64,000 nucleotides of DNA from positions 248,001 to 312,000 of the forward strand of contig NZ_LMPV01000006.1 of the NCBI RefSeq assembly GCF_001423965.1, given 5' to 3'. Made by a program: the position numbers and the translations under genes. This stretch comes from Exiguobacterium sp. Leaf196. GTDB taxonomy: Bacteria; Bacillota; Bacilli; Exiguobacteriales; Exiguobacteriaceae. This document shows positions 40,203 through 50,737 of the stretch, piece after piece (the first letter of the stretch is position 1; the number at the start of each line of letters is the position of its first letter). Under the pieces are notes generated by a model. It ran no database searches. It saw nothing but the letters and a program-made list of their open reading frames with translations, and was not told where the DNA came from.

Positions 40203-41764
40203 TAAAGGAAAATTTTCAGTTGTTCAGCCGCATTTGCCTCATAAGCGTTCCTTAAGTCCCGAACAAAATCAGGACCATGATGATTCAACCACGGTAAGAT
40301 GGAGTGAATCCTTTCTTGTGGCGCTCCATCCGGTAGCAAATGATAGGCCGTTTCTTTATACTGTCGCGTCTGTCGATCAAATTGACGTCGATCTTCTGCT
40401 AACAAACTAGCAATCGATTGTTCGAGTTGTTTCTCGATTTTCTCACTCTTACTCGAAGTTCGCAGTAGCTGATGTTCGAGCGAAAGAAACTCGGAGACGA
40501 AGCTATCTTTCAGCATCGCTGCCGTCTGCAGGCGCCCTGTCATCTGCTCTTCCGAATAGACGGGAATCGGAACGCCTGACCGGACGATCTCTTCGAGTGA
40601 TACGTCGAGTTTCATAAGCCGTTTTTCATCGCTATGACGCACGAGTAATCCGCCCATACGAGGGATTAATAACGGCATCGTCCACTTCAGATGGTGAAAC
40701 AGTGGGCGTAAGCGCGTCCAGTAAGCTAATTCTCCCGGTCCACCAATGTAGGCAAGCGTCGGGAACAGATAATCCTGCATCAATGGTCGGGTCACGACAC
40801 TGTTTGAGAATCGTTCCGGACTGGCGTACAGTAACGCGATTAATTCAAGTTCTGTATACTGCTTCCCTTGTTTCGTCTCAAATCCGCTTGCTGTCGGATA
40901 AAGCAACTGACGACCGTGATCATCGATGAAAAGATGCGCGGCCTCCTCGTTCAAGAATGTGTCGGGTAATTCTTTCGTCTGTGTTATTCCGTCCGTCAAT
41001 GCCTGTCTGAATTCCGCATTGTCTTGAATCAATCGTTCAAAAAACGGAATCTCGAGTTCACGGACAGGGTGTGTATCAGCATCAAAGAAGACGATATCGA
41101 AATCGATCAATTCGCCGATTAATTGTGAGAAAAACATGCCATACGATGTACATTCTTCAACGAGTTGTTTCAGCCGCGCAACTAATCGTTTCGTGTGGAT
41201 CGTCTCCGGCATTGCCCGGAACGTTTCTTCAATGATTTCTAGAAGTGCCGGCTGATCAAAAGACAAGCGACTGACCGAGCGGGCAATCGTTTCCGCAGGG
41301 GCGACTGCGATTTTTCGCGTTTGAAAATCTGCTGTCGGAACATAAACATGATTGATCTCATCAAAATCGTGATCTTCGGTCGCGAGCCAAAAAATCGGAA
41401 CGACAGGGCGATCAAGTGTCGCTTCCGCCTGCTGCGCGACCTTAAGACAGGTCAACAGTTTATAGATGGCATATAATGGTCCGCCAAAGATGCCGGTTTG
41501 TTGCCCTGTGACCACAGCTTGTGCCTCACCTGTACGAAGTTTCGCGACACGCTCCCGCAATCGCTCCGTCATATTTGGATTTTGGCGTTCGAGTTCGTCC
41601 GTTAGCGCCGCAAGATGCGGATAGTGACGCTCTTCAAGTAAGCGGCTTCTCGACGCTAAACCACTCGTTCCGAGGTGATCGACATATGTTAAGAATTCTT
41701 CTCGTGAAGCACGATGCATCAACGAGTTGTCATCATATAAGGCTTCAAATGGTTGTACCTTCAA
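40202..41764 (-). CDS. bshC: Bacillithiol biosynthesis cysteine-adding enzyme BshC
   Basis: Joins cysteine to GlcN-malate in the last step of bacillithiol, the low-molecular-weight thiol of many Bacillota. 520 residues: AVVTGQQTGIFGGPLYAIYK (about 83-102), PIFWLATEDHDFDEIN (about 123-138) and GGPGELAYW match the family (B. subtilis YllA). TTG start, with AAGGG seven bases before it. In B. subtilis it also lies just upstream of the dcw cluster. Confidence 0.93.
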   Translation of the reverse strand: MKVQPFEALYDDNSLMHRASREEFLTYVDHLGTSGLASRSRLLEERHYPHLAALTDELERQNPNMTERLRERVAKLRTGEAQAVVTGQQTGIFGGPLYAIYKLLTCLKVAQQAEATLDRPVVPIFWLATEDHDFDEINHVYVPTADFQTRKIAVAPAETIARSVSRLSFDQPALLEIIEETFRAMPETIHTKRLVARLKQLVEECTSYGMFFSQLIGELIDFDIVFFDADTHPVRELEIPFFERLIQDNAEFRQALTDGITQTKELPDTFLNEEAAHLFIDDHGRQLLYPTASGFETKQGKQYTELELIALLYASPERFSNSVVTRPLMQDYLFPTLAYIGGPGELAYWTRLRPLFHHLKWTMPLLIPRMGGLLVRHSDEKRLMKLDVSLEEIVRSGVPIPVYSEEQMTGRLQTAAMLKDSFVSEFLSLEHQLLRTSSKSEKIEKQLEQSIASLLAEDRRQFDRQTRQYKETAYHLLPDGAPQERIHSILPWLNHHGPDFVRDLRNAYEANAAEQLKIFL

Positions 41765-41793
41765 ACAAAATCCCTTCTTTCTTACCTAACTCG

Positions 41794-42150
41794 TCAGCTG
41801 ATGAACAGTTGACGTATACCGAGCACGAACAACACGAAATGAACGGGTAACGCTAGCAAGATGATGATCCGCCAACTGTGCCGAATCATTTGTCTTAAAT
41901 CGACATCAAGTTGCCGAATCCGTTGCCAGAGCGCGTTCAACGCAAACACTACCAACACGACGATGACGATCCATCCTAAGTAATTTGTTCCGGTCAAGGC
42001 AATCAATGCGACATGAATGGCATATAGAACAATGAATGTCCCAACGTCGAGTGCGAATCGGACTGCCTTCCCGTGTTTTCGAAACAGAAGTAAAAAGATG
42101 AGATACAACGCAAGTAGGCTGAATAAAGGAAAAATGATGAAGACCGTCAC
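41794..42150 (-). CDS. DUF3397 family membrane protein
   Basis: 118 residues with four hydrophobic spans (about 2-22, 32-53, 58-77, 94-113) and a basic loop (QRIRQLDVDLRQMIRHS). It resembles the small DUF3397 proteins found near panE and bshC in Bacillales. No function is known. GTG start that overlaps the panE stop (GTGA), with GGGAGGG six bases upstream. Confidence 0.7.
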   Translation of the reverse strand: MTVFIIFPLFSLLALYLIFLLLFRKHGKAVRFALDVGTFIVLYAIHVALIALTGTNYLGWIVIVVLVVFALNALWQRIRQLDVDLRQMIRHSWRIIILLALPVHFVLFVLGIRQLFIS

Positions 42151-42962
42151 TGCGGACCCTCCCTCTGTTTGATCTGTTCATAATAAAAAGATAAACGTGG
42201 CGTCGCAGTCGTCGCCTGACGTAACGCGTATCCAAGTATCGGTTCCACTTCTGTTTGGCGTCCTTGCTCAAGATCTCGTAACATCGAAGAACGATTTTTA
42301 CTCGTGTTCTCCATGATTCGCTCGATTTCGGAATAAGTAATGCTATGATTCGGAAAAATCGTCTGCATTTCGTCAAATAATTGACGTGCTTCTTGTCGAT
42401 AAGGCATTTCTAACAAGGATCCATTCTCAACACCGTAATATGCCGTCACTGGATTGATGACGACGTTGATGAACAGTTTCGTCAATAAGACCGCTTCCAT
42501 ATCCGACTCGAATTCAAAACGGAGCTGTATTGACGACAAGTTCGAAATTTCTTGATTTCCATATCGAATACGTCCTTGTCCAGTATGCCTGACTTCAAAC
42601 GGCGCAGTGCGCATGGCTCCATGTTCGACGACACCGAATAAGACTTGCGGCAATTGCTCTTTCCATTTCAAATGATCCATTCCATTTTGCAGGAACATGA
42701 CGGGACACGTCAGCCGTTTGAGGAATGGAATCACACTTTTTATATCATACGACTTTGTCGCTACAAACACCAAGTCTTCTGACTCGAGTCGATCAATCTT
42801 CCGGATTCGTACAAGTCGACTTGCCTGTCCATCGCGAATGATCGAACGTTCCTCTTCTTGTTCTTGTCGAGTATAGAGCGTGACTGCATGCTCTTCCGAT
42901 AAATAAGAGGCAAGCAATAAACCGATGGCTCCCGCGCCAATGATTCCAACGTTCATCTTCAT
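42147..42962 (-). CDS. panE: 2-dehydropantoate 2-reductase family protein
   Basis: NADPH-dependent reductase of the pantothenate (CoA) pathway. 271 residues: Rossmann motif VGIIGAGAIGLLLASYLSEE at the N-terminus, LVFVATKSYDI, FLQNGMDHL, and the C-terminal helical domain with LLTKLFINVVINPVTAYYG containing the catalytic lysine. Several ATG codons cluster at the start; I use MKMNVGII, five bases from GGGG. It lies where B. subtilis ylbQ lies. Sequence alone does not prove ketopantoate is the substrate. Confidence 0.85.
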   Translation of the reverse strand: MKMNVGIIGAGAIGLLLASYLSEEHAVTLYTRQEQEEERSIIRDGQASRLVRIRKIDRLESEDLVFVATKSYDIKSVIPFLKRLTCPVMFLQNGMDHLKWKEQLPQVLFGVVEHGAMRTAPFEVRHTGQGRIRYGNQEISNLSSIQLRFEFESDMEAVLLTKLFINVVINPVTAYYGVENGSLLEMPYRQEARQLFDEMQTIFPNHSITYSEIERIMENTSKNRSSMLRDLEQGRQTEVEPILGYALRQATTATPRLSFYYEQIKQREGPQ

Positions 42963-42978
42963 CATTTCCCCTTTCATG

Positions 42979-43024
42979 AAAAAAGCGACCCCAAAACCGA
43001 TTTCTCGATTCGAAGGTCGCTTTT
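42979..43024 (-). terminator. Terminator after rpmF
   Basis: Minus strand AAAAGCGACC pairs with GGTCGCTTTTTT around a 24-base centre. It lies between rpmF and panE. Confidence 0.85.
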
Positions 43025-43040
43025 ATACCGATCAATCAGC

Positions 43041-43214
43041 TTACTTGCTGACGATTTCTTTACCTTTGTACGAGCCACATGCTTTACAAACACGGTGTGA
43101 AAGTTTCATTTCACCACAGTTTGGGCACTCGACCATACCTGGTACACGGAGTTTGAAATGAGTACGGCGAAGACGTTTGCGTGTTTTCGACGTTCTGCGG
43201 AATGGTACTGCCAT
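43041..43214 (-). CDS. rpmF: Ribosomal protein L32
   Basis: 57 residues, found by direct translation. It opens [20 protein letters not shown] and has a zinc ribbon with paired cysteines in VECPNCGEM and VCKACGSYK, so this is the zinc-binding (C+) form of L32. An AAGGAGG site precedes the ATG. It lies just after the YlbN/YceD gene, the usual pairing in Bacillota, and ends at a strong terminator. Confidence 0.97.
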
Positions 43215-43260
43215 CGTTGTCCACCTCCTTGAAAAAATACACTCGCCTTTACTTCAGAAA

Positions 43261-43785
43261 TCAGGAATCCTGATCTTTTTTAAAGAACTGAGCGAGACCC
43301 GCGAGTCGCGGATCGATTTTTGGTTCGGTTTCCTCTGGATCCTCTTCAGAAAGAATCGTCCAGCCTTCCCCCTCAACCAACTGATTCTCTTCATCATCCC
43401 CATGCACTTGCACTGGCACATGAAGTAAAATCAATTCTTGCACGAGCGGTCGAAGATCGACCGTATTCCCGATCGGCACGTTGATGTCATCTGCTTCGTT
43501 CGAAACAGCATCAACCTCGAGCAGGAATGGCTCGATGGATTCAATCTCGAATGGATAAGCGACGTCATTTAGCGTCCGGGCATCCGGAAGCGTCATTTCG
43601 CCGGTAATCCGGAGATTGAATATTAATTGATTCGATGTAAACGATGCATTTGCACGAACGTGCACAGGTTGCACCGCCCGGATATCCGGATGGAGGGCGA
43701 CTAGCTCATTGAGCTCGATCGTCTCGTTAACCTGAAGTTGACCCAGATTGCGCAATTTATTCAATTGCATCAGGGACCATTTCAT
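43261..43785 (-). CDS. YceD/DUF177 family protein (YlbN)
   Basis: 174 residues. Members of this family are encoded beside rpmF across bacteria, and the E. coli and plant homologues are linked to 23S rRNA and 50S accumulation. The start MKWSLMQLNKLRN has GAGGTGATT upstream; the longer frame crosses the promoter and is discarded. The central domain has the RITGEMTLPDARTLNDVAYP segment, and the C-terminal part is acidic, ending near ARLAGLAQFFKKDQ. Confidence 0.88.
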   Translation of the reverse strand: MKWSLMQLNKLRNLGQLQVNETIELNELVALHPDIRAVQPVHVRANASFTSNQLIFNLRITGEMTLPDARTLNDVAYPFEIESIEPFLLEVDAVSNEADDINVPIGNTVDLRPLVQELILLHVPVQVHGDDEENQLVEGEGWTILSEEDPEETEPKIDPRLAGLAQFFKKDQDS

Positions 43786-43813
43786 CCGAATCACCTCAAT
43801 TGCAACAATATGA

Positions 43814-43842
43814 ATTATAGAGAGGACATCTTGTTTTGTCAA
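43814..43842 (-). promoter_or_regulatory. Consensus sigma-A promoter of ylbN-rpmF
   Basis: Minus strand: perfect TTGACA, a 17-base spacer and perfect TATAAT, ending 29 bases before the ylbN start codon. It is the only promoter I found in the window with both boxes perfect. Confidence 0.92.
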
Positions 43843-43941
43843 TGTTTTTTCTTTACACTGAAATCGCTAGAGAACGAACACTTTTGGACGTCTTTATCCA
43901 TATTACCGCACTTAATTCGGTTTGCAAAGGAGAAAGTTTTC

Positions 43942-45065
43942 ATGAGGATGACAGCTATCATTTCAGAGTACAATCCGTTTCATAATGGACACTATTATCA
44001 AGCGACGACAGCACGACGGGAAACGGATGCCGACGTCATCGTCGCCATCATGAGCGGGACGTTCATGCAACGTGGTGAGCCCGCTTTTACAGACAAATGG
44101 ACACGTGCTCAAGCAGCAGTCGCAAGTGGTGCCGTTGATCTCGTTCTTGAACTCCCCTTTTATTTTGCCGTCCAACGCGCAGATCGGTTTGCGCTCGGTG
44201 GGGTGACGATCGCTGAGACGATTGGTTGTGAGTCACTTTCGTTCGGAAGCGAATGTGGAGACATCCATCCCTTTTTGCATGCGGCATCGGAACAAATTGA
44301 AGAGACTCTTGCATATAAGCAAGCGTTACGTGACGGATTAACAGCTGGTCTTTCTTCTGCTCACGCTGCTAGTCAAGCGTTCAAGAGTGTCTCACAGACG
44401 CTTGATTTGACACAACCGAACAATACACTTGGTTATTATTATGCTCGCGCCGCGAAGACCGTTTCGCTTCATACGACAAAACGAATTGGAAGTGGCTATC
44501 ATGACCTATCAACCGGAGCTATCATGAGCGCCACTGCGATACGCGCCCATTACCAGACGCACGGTCAGCTGCTCGCACTTCCCGAACAGACGAAGGACGT
44601 CCTTACAAACGCTTCTTTCGCTCATTTTTCGCACTATTATCCATGGATTCGACAACGCCTATTGACGACTCCCGTATCTGAGTTGATACGAATCGCCGGA
44701 ATTGATGCTTCACTAGCTCCTCGTCTCATCGAAGGTGCCAAACAAGCAGAGACGTTCGATTTCTTTTTAAATCACGTCAAAACACGTCGTTATACGCGTA
44801 CAAGCCTGCAGCGTGCCATTGTCTATCTGTTGACTTCAACGACAACGGAAGAGGTCGCACGGATTGATTATGATCATGTTGATTTCGTTCGTCCCCTCGC
44901 TTTTTCAGAACAAGGACGACTGGCACTTAAGAGTATCAAAACGCGTGTCCCTGTTTTAAGTACGTTCACGAGCCATCCTTGGCTAACAAAAGAAAGCCAA
45001 GTGACAGCTGCATACGCACTGCCCTTGGCTCGCTACGACGCGTTGCTCGAACACCGTCGTTTTCC

Positions 45066-45093
<28 letters not shown>
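43942..45093 (+). CDS. tmcAL: tRNA(Met) cytidine acetate ligase TmcAL (YlbM)
   Basis: Makes N4-acetylcytidine at the wobble base of elongator tRNA-Met from acetate and ATP. 383 residues: nucleotidyltransferase-type motif ISEYNPFHNGHYYQ at the N-terminus, MSGTFMQRGEPAFTDKWTRA, LPFYFAVQRADRFALGG and FGSECGDI. The ATG follows AGGAG by nine bases; the longer frame includes the ylbN promoter region. The 3' end overlaps the convergent ylbL gene by 28 bases. Confidence 0.92.
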
Positions 45094-47124
<2,031 letters not shown>

Positions 47125-47149
47125 TTCCTTCATTCCTTTCAACAAAGAA

Positions 47150-47171
47150 GCGACGAGGATGTCCTCATCGC
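47150..47171 (-). terminator. Hairpin between ylbG and rsmD
   Basis: Ten-base arms GCGATGAGGA and TCCTCGTCGC (one G-T pair) around two bases, followed on the minus strand by TTCTTTGTTG. The T-run is broken, so it may terminate only part of transcription, or affect rsmD translation 26 bases downstream. Confidence 0.6.
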
Positions 47172-47179
47172 TCCTTGGA

Positions 47180-47437
47180 TTATGCTTCTTCTTGCATTTT
47201 ACCTTTTTTATTCGCGAACGTCTCCGTGATGAACGGTCGTTCTGAACGTTTGATCGATTCGACGAACGGAAGAGTCGAAATGACTTCCATCACCTGTTCA
47301 TGCTGATCTAAATCGACATACAGATGCACGTATCGTTCACGTTTAGACGTAAAGTAGACGTTCCCGTAACGGCGTAATTGACGGGATGCTTTCATCGCAT
47401 TGACATAGACGATGAGTCCCACTCGTTCCTTGATCAC
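47180..47437 (-). CDS. UPF0298/DUF2129 family protein (YlbG)
   Basis: 85 residues, matching YlbG in length and pattern: RVGLIVYVNAMKASRQLRRY, YVHLYVDLDQHEQVMEVIS and VESIKRSERPFI. Cytoplasmic; function unknown. The GTG start lies 8 bases after GGGGGT. It lies between ylbF and rsmD as in B. subtilis. Confidence 0.88.
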   Translation of the reverse strand: MIKERVGLIVYVNAMKASRQLRRYGNVYFTSKRERYVHLYVDLDQHEQVMEVISTLPFVESIKRSERPFITETFANKKGKMQEEA

Positions 47438-47461
47438 GCCAGCCTACCCCCTTCATCTTCA

Positions 47462-47902
47462 TTATCCGCTACAACTGCAACTTCCACCGGTCGAACAGCC
47501 TCCGGCACATCCTTGGTCAAAGAATGGATTCCCCGTTGGTACTTTGATTTGCGGTGATACTTCACCAGCGAGTTTCAGACTAATTTGTCCAAGTAGCGTC
47601 TCGAGTTGTTTTTCTGCTTTTTTAAACTGCGCGACTTCCTCTTGTAGATCAAGTCGACGTTTGACTTCATGGACCTTTTTTGTGATCGTCTGATAGTCCG
47701 GATGGTACCGTCCAAATCGTTGCACGAGCTCGTAATCTTCTTTGACTTGATGAAAGTCTCGAATGAAGGACTGTGCCTCCACTGACTCTTGCTGTGCTTG
47801 TTTCGCACATCTATATGCTTGCCCCGTTTCACTTTGAGCGAGAGATCGAATGAGGTCTTCCGCTGCGTTGATGAGGTCAATCGTCTTATCGGTATATATC
47901 AC
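47462..47902 (-). CDS. ylbF: YlbF/RicF family regulator with cysteine-rich tail
   Basis: 146 residues. YlbF (RicF) works with YmcA (RicA) and YaaT (RicT) in a complex that in B. subtilis carries Fe-S clusters and promotes RNase Y-dependent mRNA maturation, competence and biofilm formation. The helical core (AEDLIRSLAQSETGQAYR, EDYELVQRFGRYHPDYQ) matches the family. The C-terminus has four cysteines in GCAGGCSTGGSCSCSG. I use the GTG start, nine bases from GGAGG, not the ATG that lies upstream of that site. Confidence 0.88.
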   Translation of the reverse strand: MIYTDKTIDLINAAEDLIRSLAQSETGQAYRCAKQAQQESVEAQSFIRDFHQVKEDYELVQRFGRYHPDYQTITKKVHEVKRRLDLQEEVAQFKKAEKQLETLLGQISLKLAGEVSPQIKVPTGNPFFDQGCAGGCSTGGSCSCSG

Positions 47903-47971
47903 AACGAATCTCCTCCTTAACTTTACCATCTTATCATAACATTTCTCTCCCTCCTAGCCCGTTGAATTGTG

Positions 47972-47977
47972 TATAAT
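47972..47977 (+). promoter_or_regulatory. -10 box upstream of the ATP-grasp gene
   Basis: A perfect TATAAT lies about 18 bases before the first possible start codon. No good -35 is found at 16-18 bases, so it is only a candidate. Confidence 0.4.
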
Positions 47978-47994
47978 TTGTTCAGAAGGAAGGA

Positions 47995-48771
47995 ATGAAC
48001 TTTATGCAACTGCTCTCTTTTAATATGTTCCGGACGATTGGAATCAAGACGGAACATGCCAAATCAGATTATCACTTTGATTCCTTGAAAAAGATTGAAC
48101 AGGCGGACGTCGTCTTGTTCCCGGAATACTGGCAAATCCACTCGATCATCTATGGAATGAAGAAGCCGATCTTTCCATCTGCCGCTACGTTCCACCTAGG
48201 TCATGACAAAATCGAGATGACTCGGATTTTTCAGACCGTCATTCCGGACAATATCCCTCGGACAGGCATCTACGGGAAAAATGAGTTCACGGTCGATCGA
48301 GTCTTACGTGAATTTTCGTTTCCGTTCGTCGCTAAGACAGTCCGTAGCTCGATGGGGCAAGGTGTCCATCTCATCAAAAATGAAGCGGACTGGAAGAAAT
48401 ACACGGATACACACGAGACGTTCTACATCCAAGAGTACATTCCGAACGAAAAGGATTTACGTGTCGTCGTCGTCGGTGATCAAGTCCTCGCGGCGTATTG
48501 GCGCGTCGGTGGTGCACAGTTCTTAAATAACGTCGCTCAAGGTGGCGTCCTTGATTTCGATGATGTGCCACAAGGTGCAATTGATTTCGTGCTCGCGCTT
48601 GCGAAACAGCTTGATATCGATCACGCTGGTTTTGATCTTATCATCCGCGACGGACAATGGTACGTTCTCGAGTTCAACGTCTTCTTTGGTGGTGAAGGAC
48701 TTAATCACCTCGGCATTCATGCACCAGATACGATCCTTGAGTACGTTGAACGAAAATACGGAAGTTCATGA
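47995..48771 (+). CDS. RimK-like ATP-grasp family protein
   Basis: 258 residues of the ATP-grasp fold related to RimK and the YheC/YheD group: FVAKTVRSSMGQGVHLIKN (ATP-binding lysine and glycine loop, about 111-129), IQEYIPNEKDLRVVVVGDQV, FLNNVAQGG and VLEFNVFFGGEGL (metal site). Such enzymes join an acid to an amine using ATP; substrate unknown. Two starts are possible (ATG at 47995 or three codons later at 48004), both close to AGAAGGAAGGA. It stands alone between ylbF and the YugN-like gene. Confidence 0.8.
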   Translation: MNFMQLLSFNMFRTIGIKTEHAKSDYHFDSLKKIEQADVVLFPEYWQIHSIIYGMKKPIFPSAATFHLGHDKIEMTRIFQTVIPDNIPRTGIYGKNEFTVDRVLREFSFPFVAKTVRSSMGQGVHLIKNEADWKKYTDTHETFYIQEYIPNEKDLRVVVVGDQVLAAYWRVGGAQFLNNVAQGGVLDFDDVPQGAIDFVLALAKQLDIDHAGFDLIIRDGQWYVLEFNVFFGGEGLNHLGIHAPDTILEYVERKYGSS

Positions 48772-48821
48772 ATTCTTCAAAATGACTTCACAACTTTTAC
48801 GTCATCGTTTCATTCATTATG

Positions 48822-48828
48822 GTATGAT
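48822..48828 (+). promoter_or_regulatory. Extended -10 promoter of the YugN-like gene
   Basis: TGGTATGAT (extended -10, TGnTATGAT) lies about 55 bases before the start codon, with a weak -35. The leader also contains AGTATCTACTAG, an imperfect inverted repeat. Confidence 0.4.
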
Positions 48829-48881
48829 AGTTTGGAAAGACTAGTATCTACTAGCAAACTGGGGTATAGGGGGATTCAAAC

Positions 48882-49232
48882 ATGAAGTTTGAACAATATG
48901 GCATCGAAGGCAAGGAACTGAAGTTCGGTCTTCTTGAAACAATTATGGATCATCACCGTTTCGTTCGCGAAGGACAATGGGATTACGAACGTGCGATGTA
49001 CGACATGAAATACGAAAAACAATCAACAGGCGAAGTATTCTATCTCCGTGTTCCAGTCTATGCGATCCAAGGTGAGATCGAAGACCGTCACGCTGTCGTC
49101 CGTATGATGACACCACTTCTAGGGAAACATTACTATCCACACGGCGTCGAGTATGATGAGACGTTCCCACCGGAAATCGTCAAGGACTGCGAACGTCGTT
49201 TAGCAGCACTGCTTGAAACACTTGAAAAATAA
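48882..49232 (+). CDS. YugN-like family protein
   Basis: 116 residues that match the YugN-like family of Bacillales (KELKFGLLETIMDHHRFV, GQWDYERAMYDMKYE, YYPHGVEYDETFPPEIV). Small, soluble, function unknown. TAGGGGGA lies about eight bases before the ATG. It is followed by a strong terminator. Confidence 0.8.
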   Translation: MKFEQYGIEGKELKFGLLETIMDHHRFVREGQWDYERAMYDMKYEKQSTGEVFYLRVPVYAIQGEIEDRHAVVRMMTPLLGKHYYPHGVEYDETFPPEIVKDCERRLAALLETLEK

Positions 49233-49240
49233 GCTACACG

Positions 49241-49271
49241 TAGAGGTTCCAATCGGGACCTCTATTTTTTT
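49241..49271 (+). terminator. Terminator after the YugN-like gene
   Basis: TAGAGGTTCC, loop AATC, GGGACCTCTA, then seven T on the plus strand. Confidence 0.92.
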
Positions 49272-49284
49272 CGGTCTTTTTTCC

Positions 49285-49332
49285 AATAAAAAAGCCGATG
49301 ACTTCGTACTACTTATGAAGTCATCGGCTTAT
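49285..49332 (-). terminator. Terminator of the cta operon tail
   Basis: Perfect 14-base arms AAGCCGATGACTTC and GAAGTCATCGGCTT. On the minus strand the stem is followed by six T, ending the transcript that includes the 85-residue protein gene. The plus strand has only a short T-run. Confidence 0.9.
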
Positions 49333-49375
49333 TACCTATCTGTATAGTGATTGCGCAGCGTTCGTGTGTTTTATC

Positions 49376-49633
49376 TTAGCGCGTGACGAATTGTACGTAA
49401 GACACGACGTCATCGCCGAGTTGAATCTTAAGTTGTTGACGTACATGTTGATAGAGCGCATGCAGTGACGTCGCTGAGACATCCACTTTTACACTAAAAG
49501 CAATCTCTTCCCAGTCCATCCGTTTAATCCGATAGTGTCGAACCCCGTAATCTTCGATCGTACAAGCGAGTAACTCCTCGATTGCTTGAACAGAGACGAT
49601 CACATCTCCTTGCATGTAATCTTCATAAGTCAT
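49376..49633 (-). CDS. Unidentified 85-residue protein
   Basis: Soluble acidic protein that I do not recognise. The layout (a beta strand VIVSVQAI, a helix, DYGVRHYRIKRM, strand IAFSVKVDV, helix with HVRQQLKIQL, strand VVSYVQFVT) is loosely like the alkaline-shock Asp23 domain, but no signature is clear enough to assign it. The ATG lies just after the sco stop codon, and the AAGGAG site is inside sco, so it is cotranslated with the oxidase assembly genes. A real gene by context; function unknown. Confidence 0.7.
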   Translation of the reverse strand: MTYEDYMQGDVIVSVQAIEELLACTIEDYGVRHYRIKRMDWEEIAFSVKVDVSATSLHALYQHVRQQLKIQLGDDVVSYVQFVTR

Positions 49634-49639
49634 CTTCCT

Positions 49640-50245
49640 TCACTCCTTCGCTAGTTGTGTGACTGAAGACATGACTTCTTCCAAGTCGACTGGTTCGTCC
49701 GGTGTCTTCGCCATCGAAGAGATCGCCCGAACTTTGTTCTCACGGTCTAAAATAAACATTTGTGTCCCGTGTGTCACTAAGCCGCTTTCTGCTTTTGAAT
49801 AATAGAAGTTCAACTGACGTGTCAGACGATCGATGACGACTGGGTCTCCTGTCAGTACTCTCCATCCTTCAGCATCTGCTTCGAAGTTGGAAGCATACGT
49901 TTTTAAGACTTTCGGTGTATCGACTTTCGGATCGACTGTCACTGCAACGAGCTCGACGTCACTTCCATATAGCTCTTCGCTACGAAGCTTTTTCTCTAGT
50001 TTCCGATAATCATTTAGCGTCAATGGACAAATATCAGGACAGTTCGAATAGAAGAATGTCAATACCTTGACCTTTCCATCTTCCGAGTTAAACGACTTAC
50101 CGTTCACGGCGTTCGTTAATTCAAATGGTGTCGGCTCAGCGATAACAGGCAATTTTTCTTTCATGAAGAAATAATAATATCCCCCGGCTGCCGCAACTAA
50201 GATGAGGACAACGGCAGCAACCGTCAAGTAACTATTTTTTTTCAA
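49640..50245 (-). CDS. SCO1/SenC family copper chaperone
   Basis: Delivers copper to the CuA site of cytochrome oxidase subunit II. 201 residues: N-terminal membrane anchor (about 7-27), then a thioredoxin fold with copper cysteines in FFYSNCPDICPLTLND (CxxxC, about 67-71) and the third ligand in GLVTHGTQMFILDRE (His). TTG start, with AAGGGGGAG close upstream. Its place at the end of the cta operon fits a role in maturing CtaC. Confidence 0.93.
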   Translation of the reverse strand: MKKNSYLTVAAVVLILVAAAGGYYYFFMKEKLPVIAEPTPFELTNAVNGKSFNSEDGKVKVLTFFYSNCPDICPLTLNDYRKLEKKLRSEELYGSDVELVAVTVDPKVDTPKVLKTYASNFEADAEGWRVLTGDPVVIDRLTRQLNFYYSKAESGLVTHGTQMFILDRENKVRAISSMAKTPDEPVDLEEVMSSVTQLAKE

Positions 50246-50257
50246 GTTGGCTCCCCC

Positions 50258-50719
50258 TTAATGACTCCAGATCGCCCGGAATACGTTCGTCGTCTCACCA
50301 GGATCGTAGACGACATATAATAAGCAATAGACAATGACGCCGGTGATTGCCGTCAAAAACCAAATGATCGAAGCAACTGGTCCGATTTTACGATGACGCA
50401 CAAAGTTCTTCTTATAGGCATGATAGAGCGCCATCAATCCAAGCACCCCACCGGATGTCGCAAGTAGGATGTGGAAAATCAAGAATCCTGTGTAATATGG
50501 CTTGACGGATGCAGGACCACCAAAAGCGGTATTACCAAGTAGAATCGTCCGTAAGGCGTACATAATGAAAAACAGTAAAGCGAGTGCAGCAGCGATTGTC
50601 ATCACGGTTTGGTGAGCTTTCATGTTGCGACGTGTCTGAGCAATCAAGAACCAGCCAATCGCTACGAAAATCGCACTGATGACAATCAGCGATACACAAA
50701 TCAACGGCAAATAACTCAT
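50258..50719 (-). CDS. DUF420 membrane protein (YozB/CtaM-like)
   Basis: 153 residues with four hydrophobic spans (about 3-27, 38-60, 75-98, 115-137). The family includes B. subtilis YozB and S. aureus CtaM, the latter needed for maturation of a haem-copper oxidase. Conserved-looking histidines occur in KAHQTVM, FLIFHILLA, LYHAYKKN and RHRKIG. It lies between ctaG and sco, so an oxidase assembly role is likely but is inferred from context and family. Confidence 0.85.
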   Translation of the reverse strand: MSYLPLICVSLIVISAIFVAIGWFLIAQTRRNMKAHQTVMTIAAALALLFFIMYALRTILLGNTAFGGPASVKPYYTGFLIFHILLATSGGVLGLMALYHAYKKNFVRHRKIGPVASIIWFLTAITGVIVYCLLYVVYDPGETTNVFRAIWSH

Positions 50720-50737
50720 GTTCCAACTTCCTCCAAT

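Noticed and set aside
43738-43941. 68-codon extension of tmcAL
   Set aside because: It would run through the perfect ylbN promoter on the other strand and lacks conservation; AGGAG precedes the later ATG.
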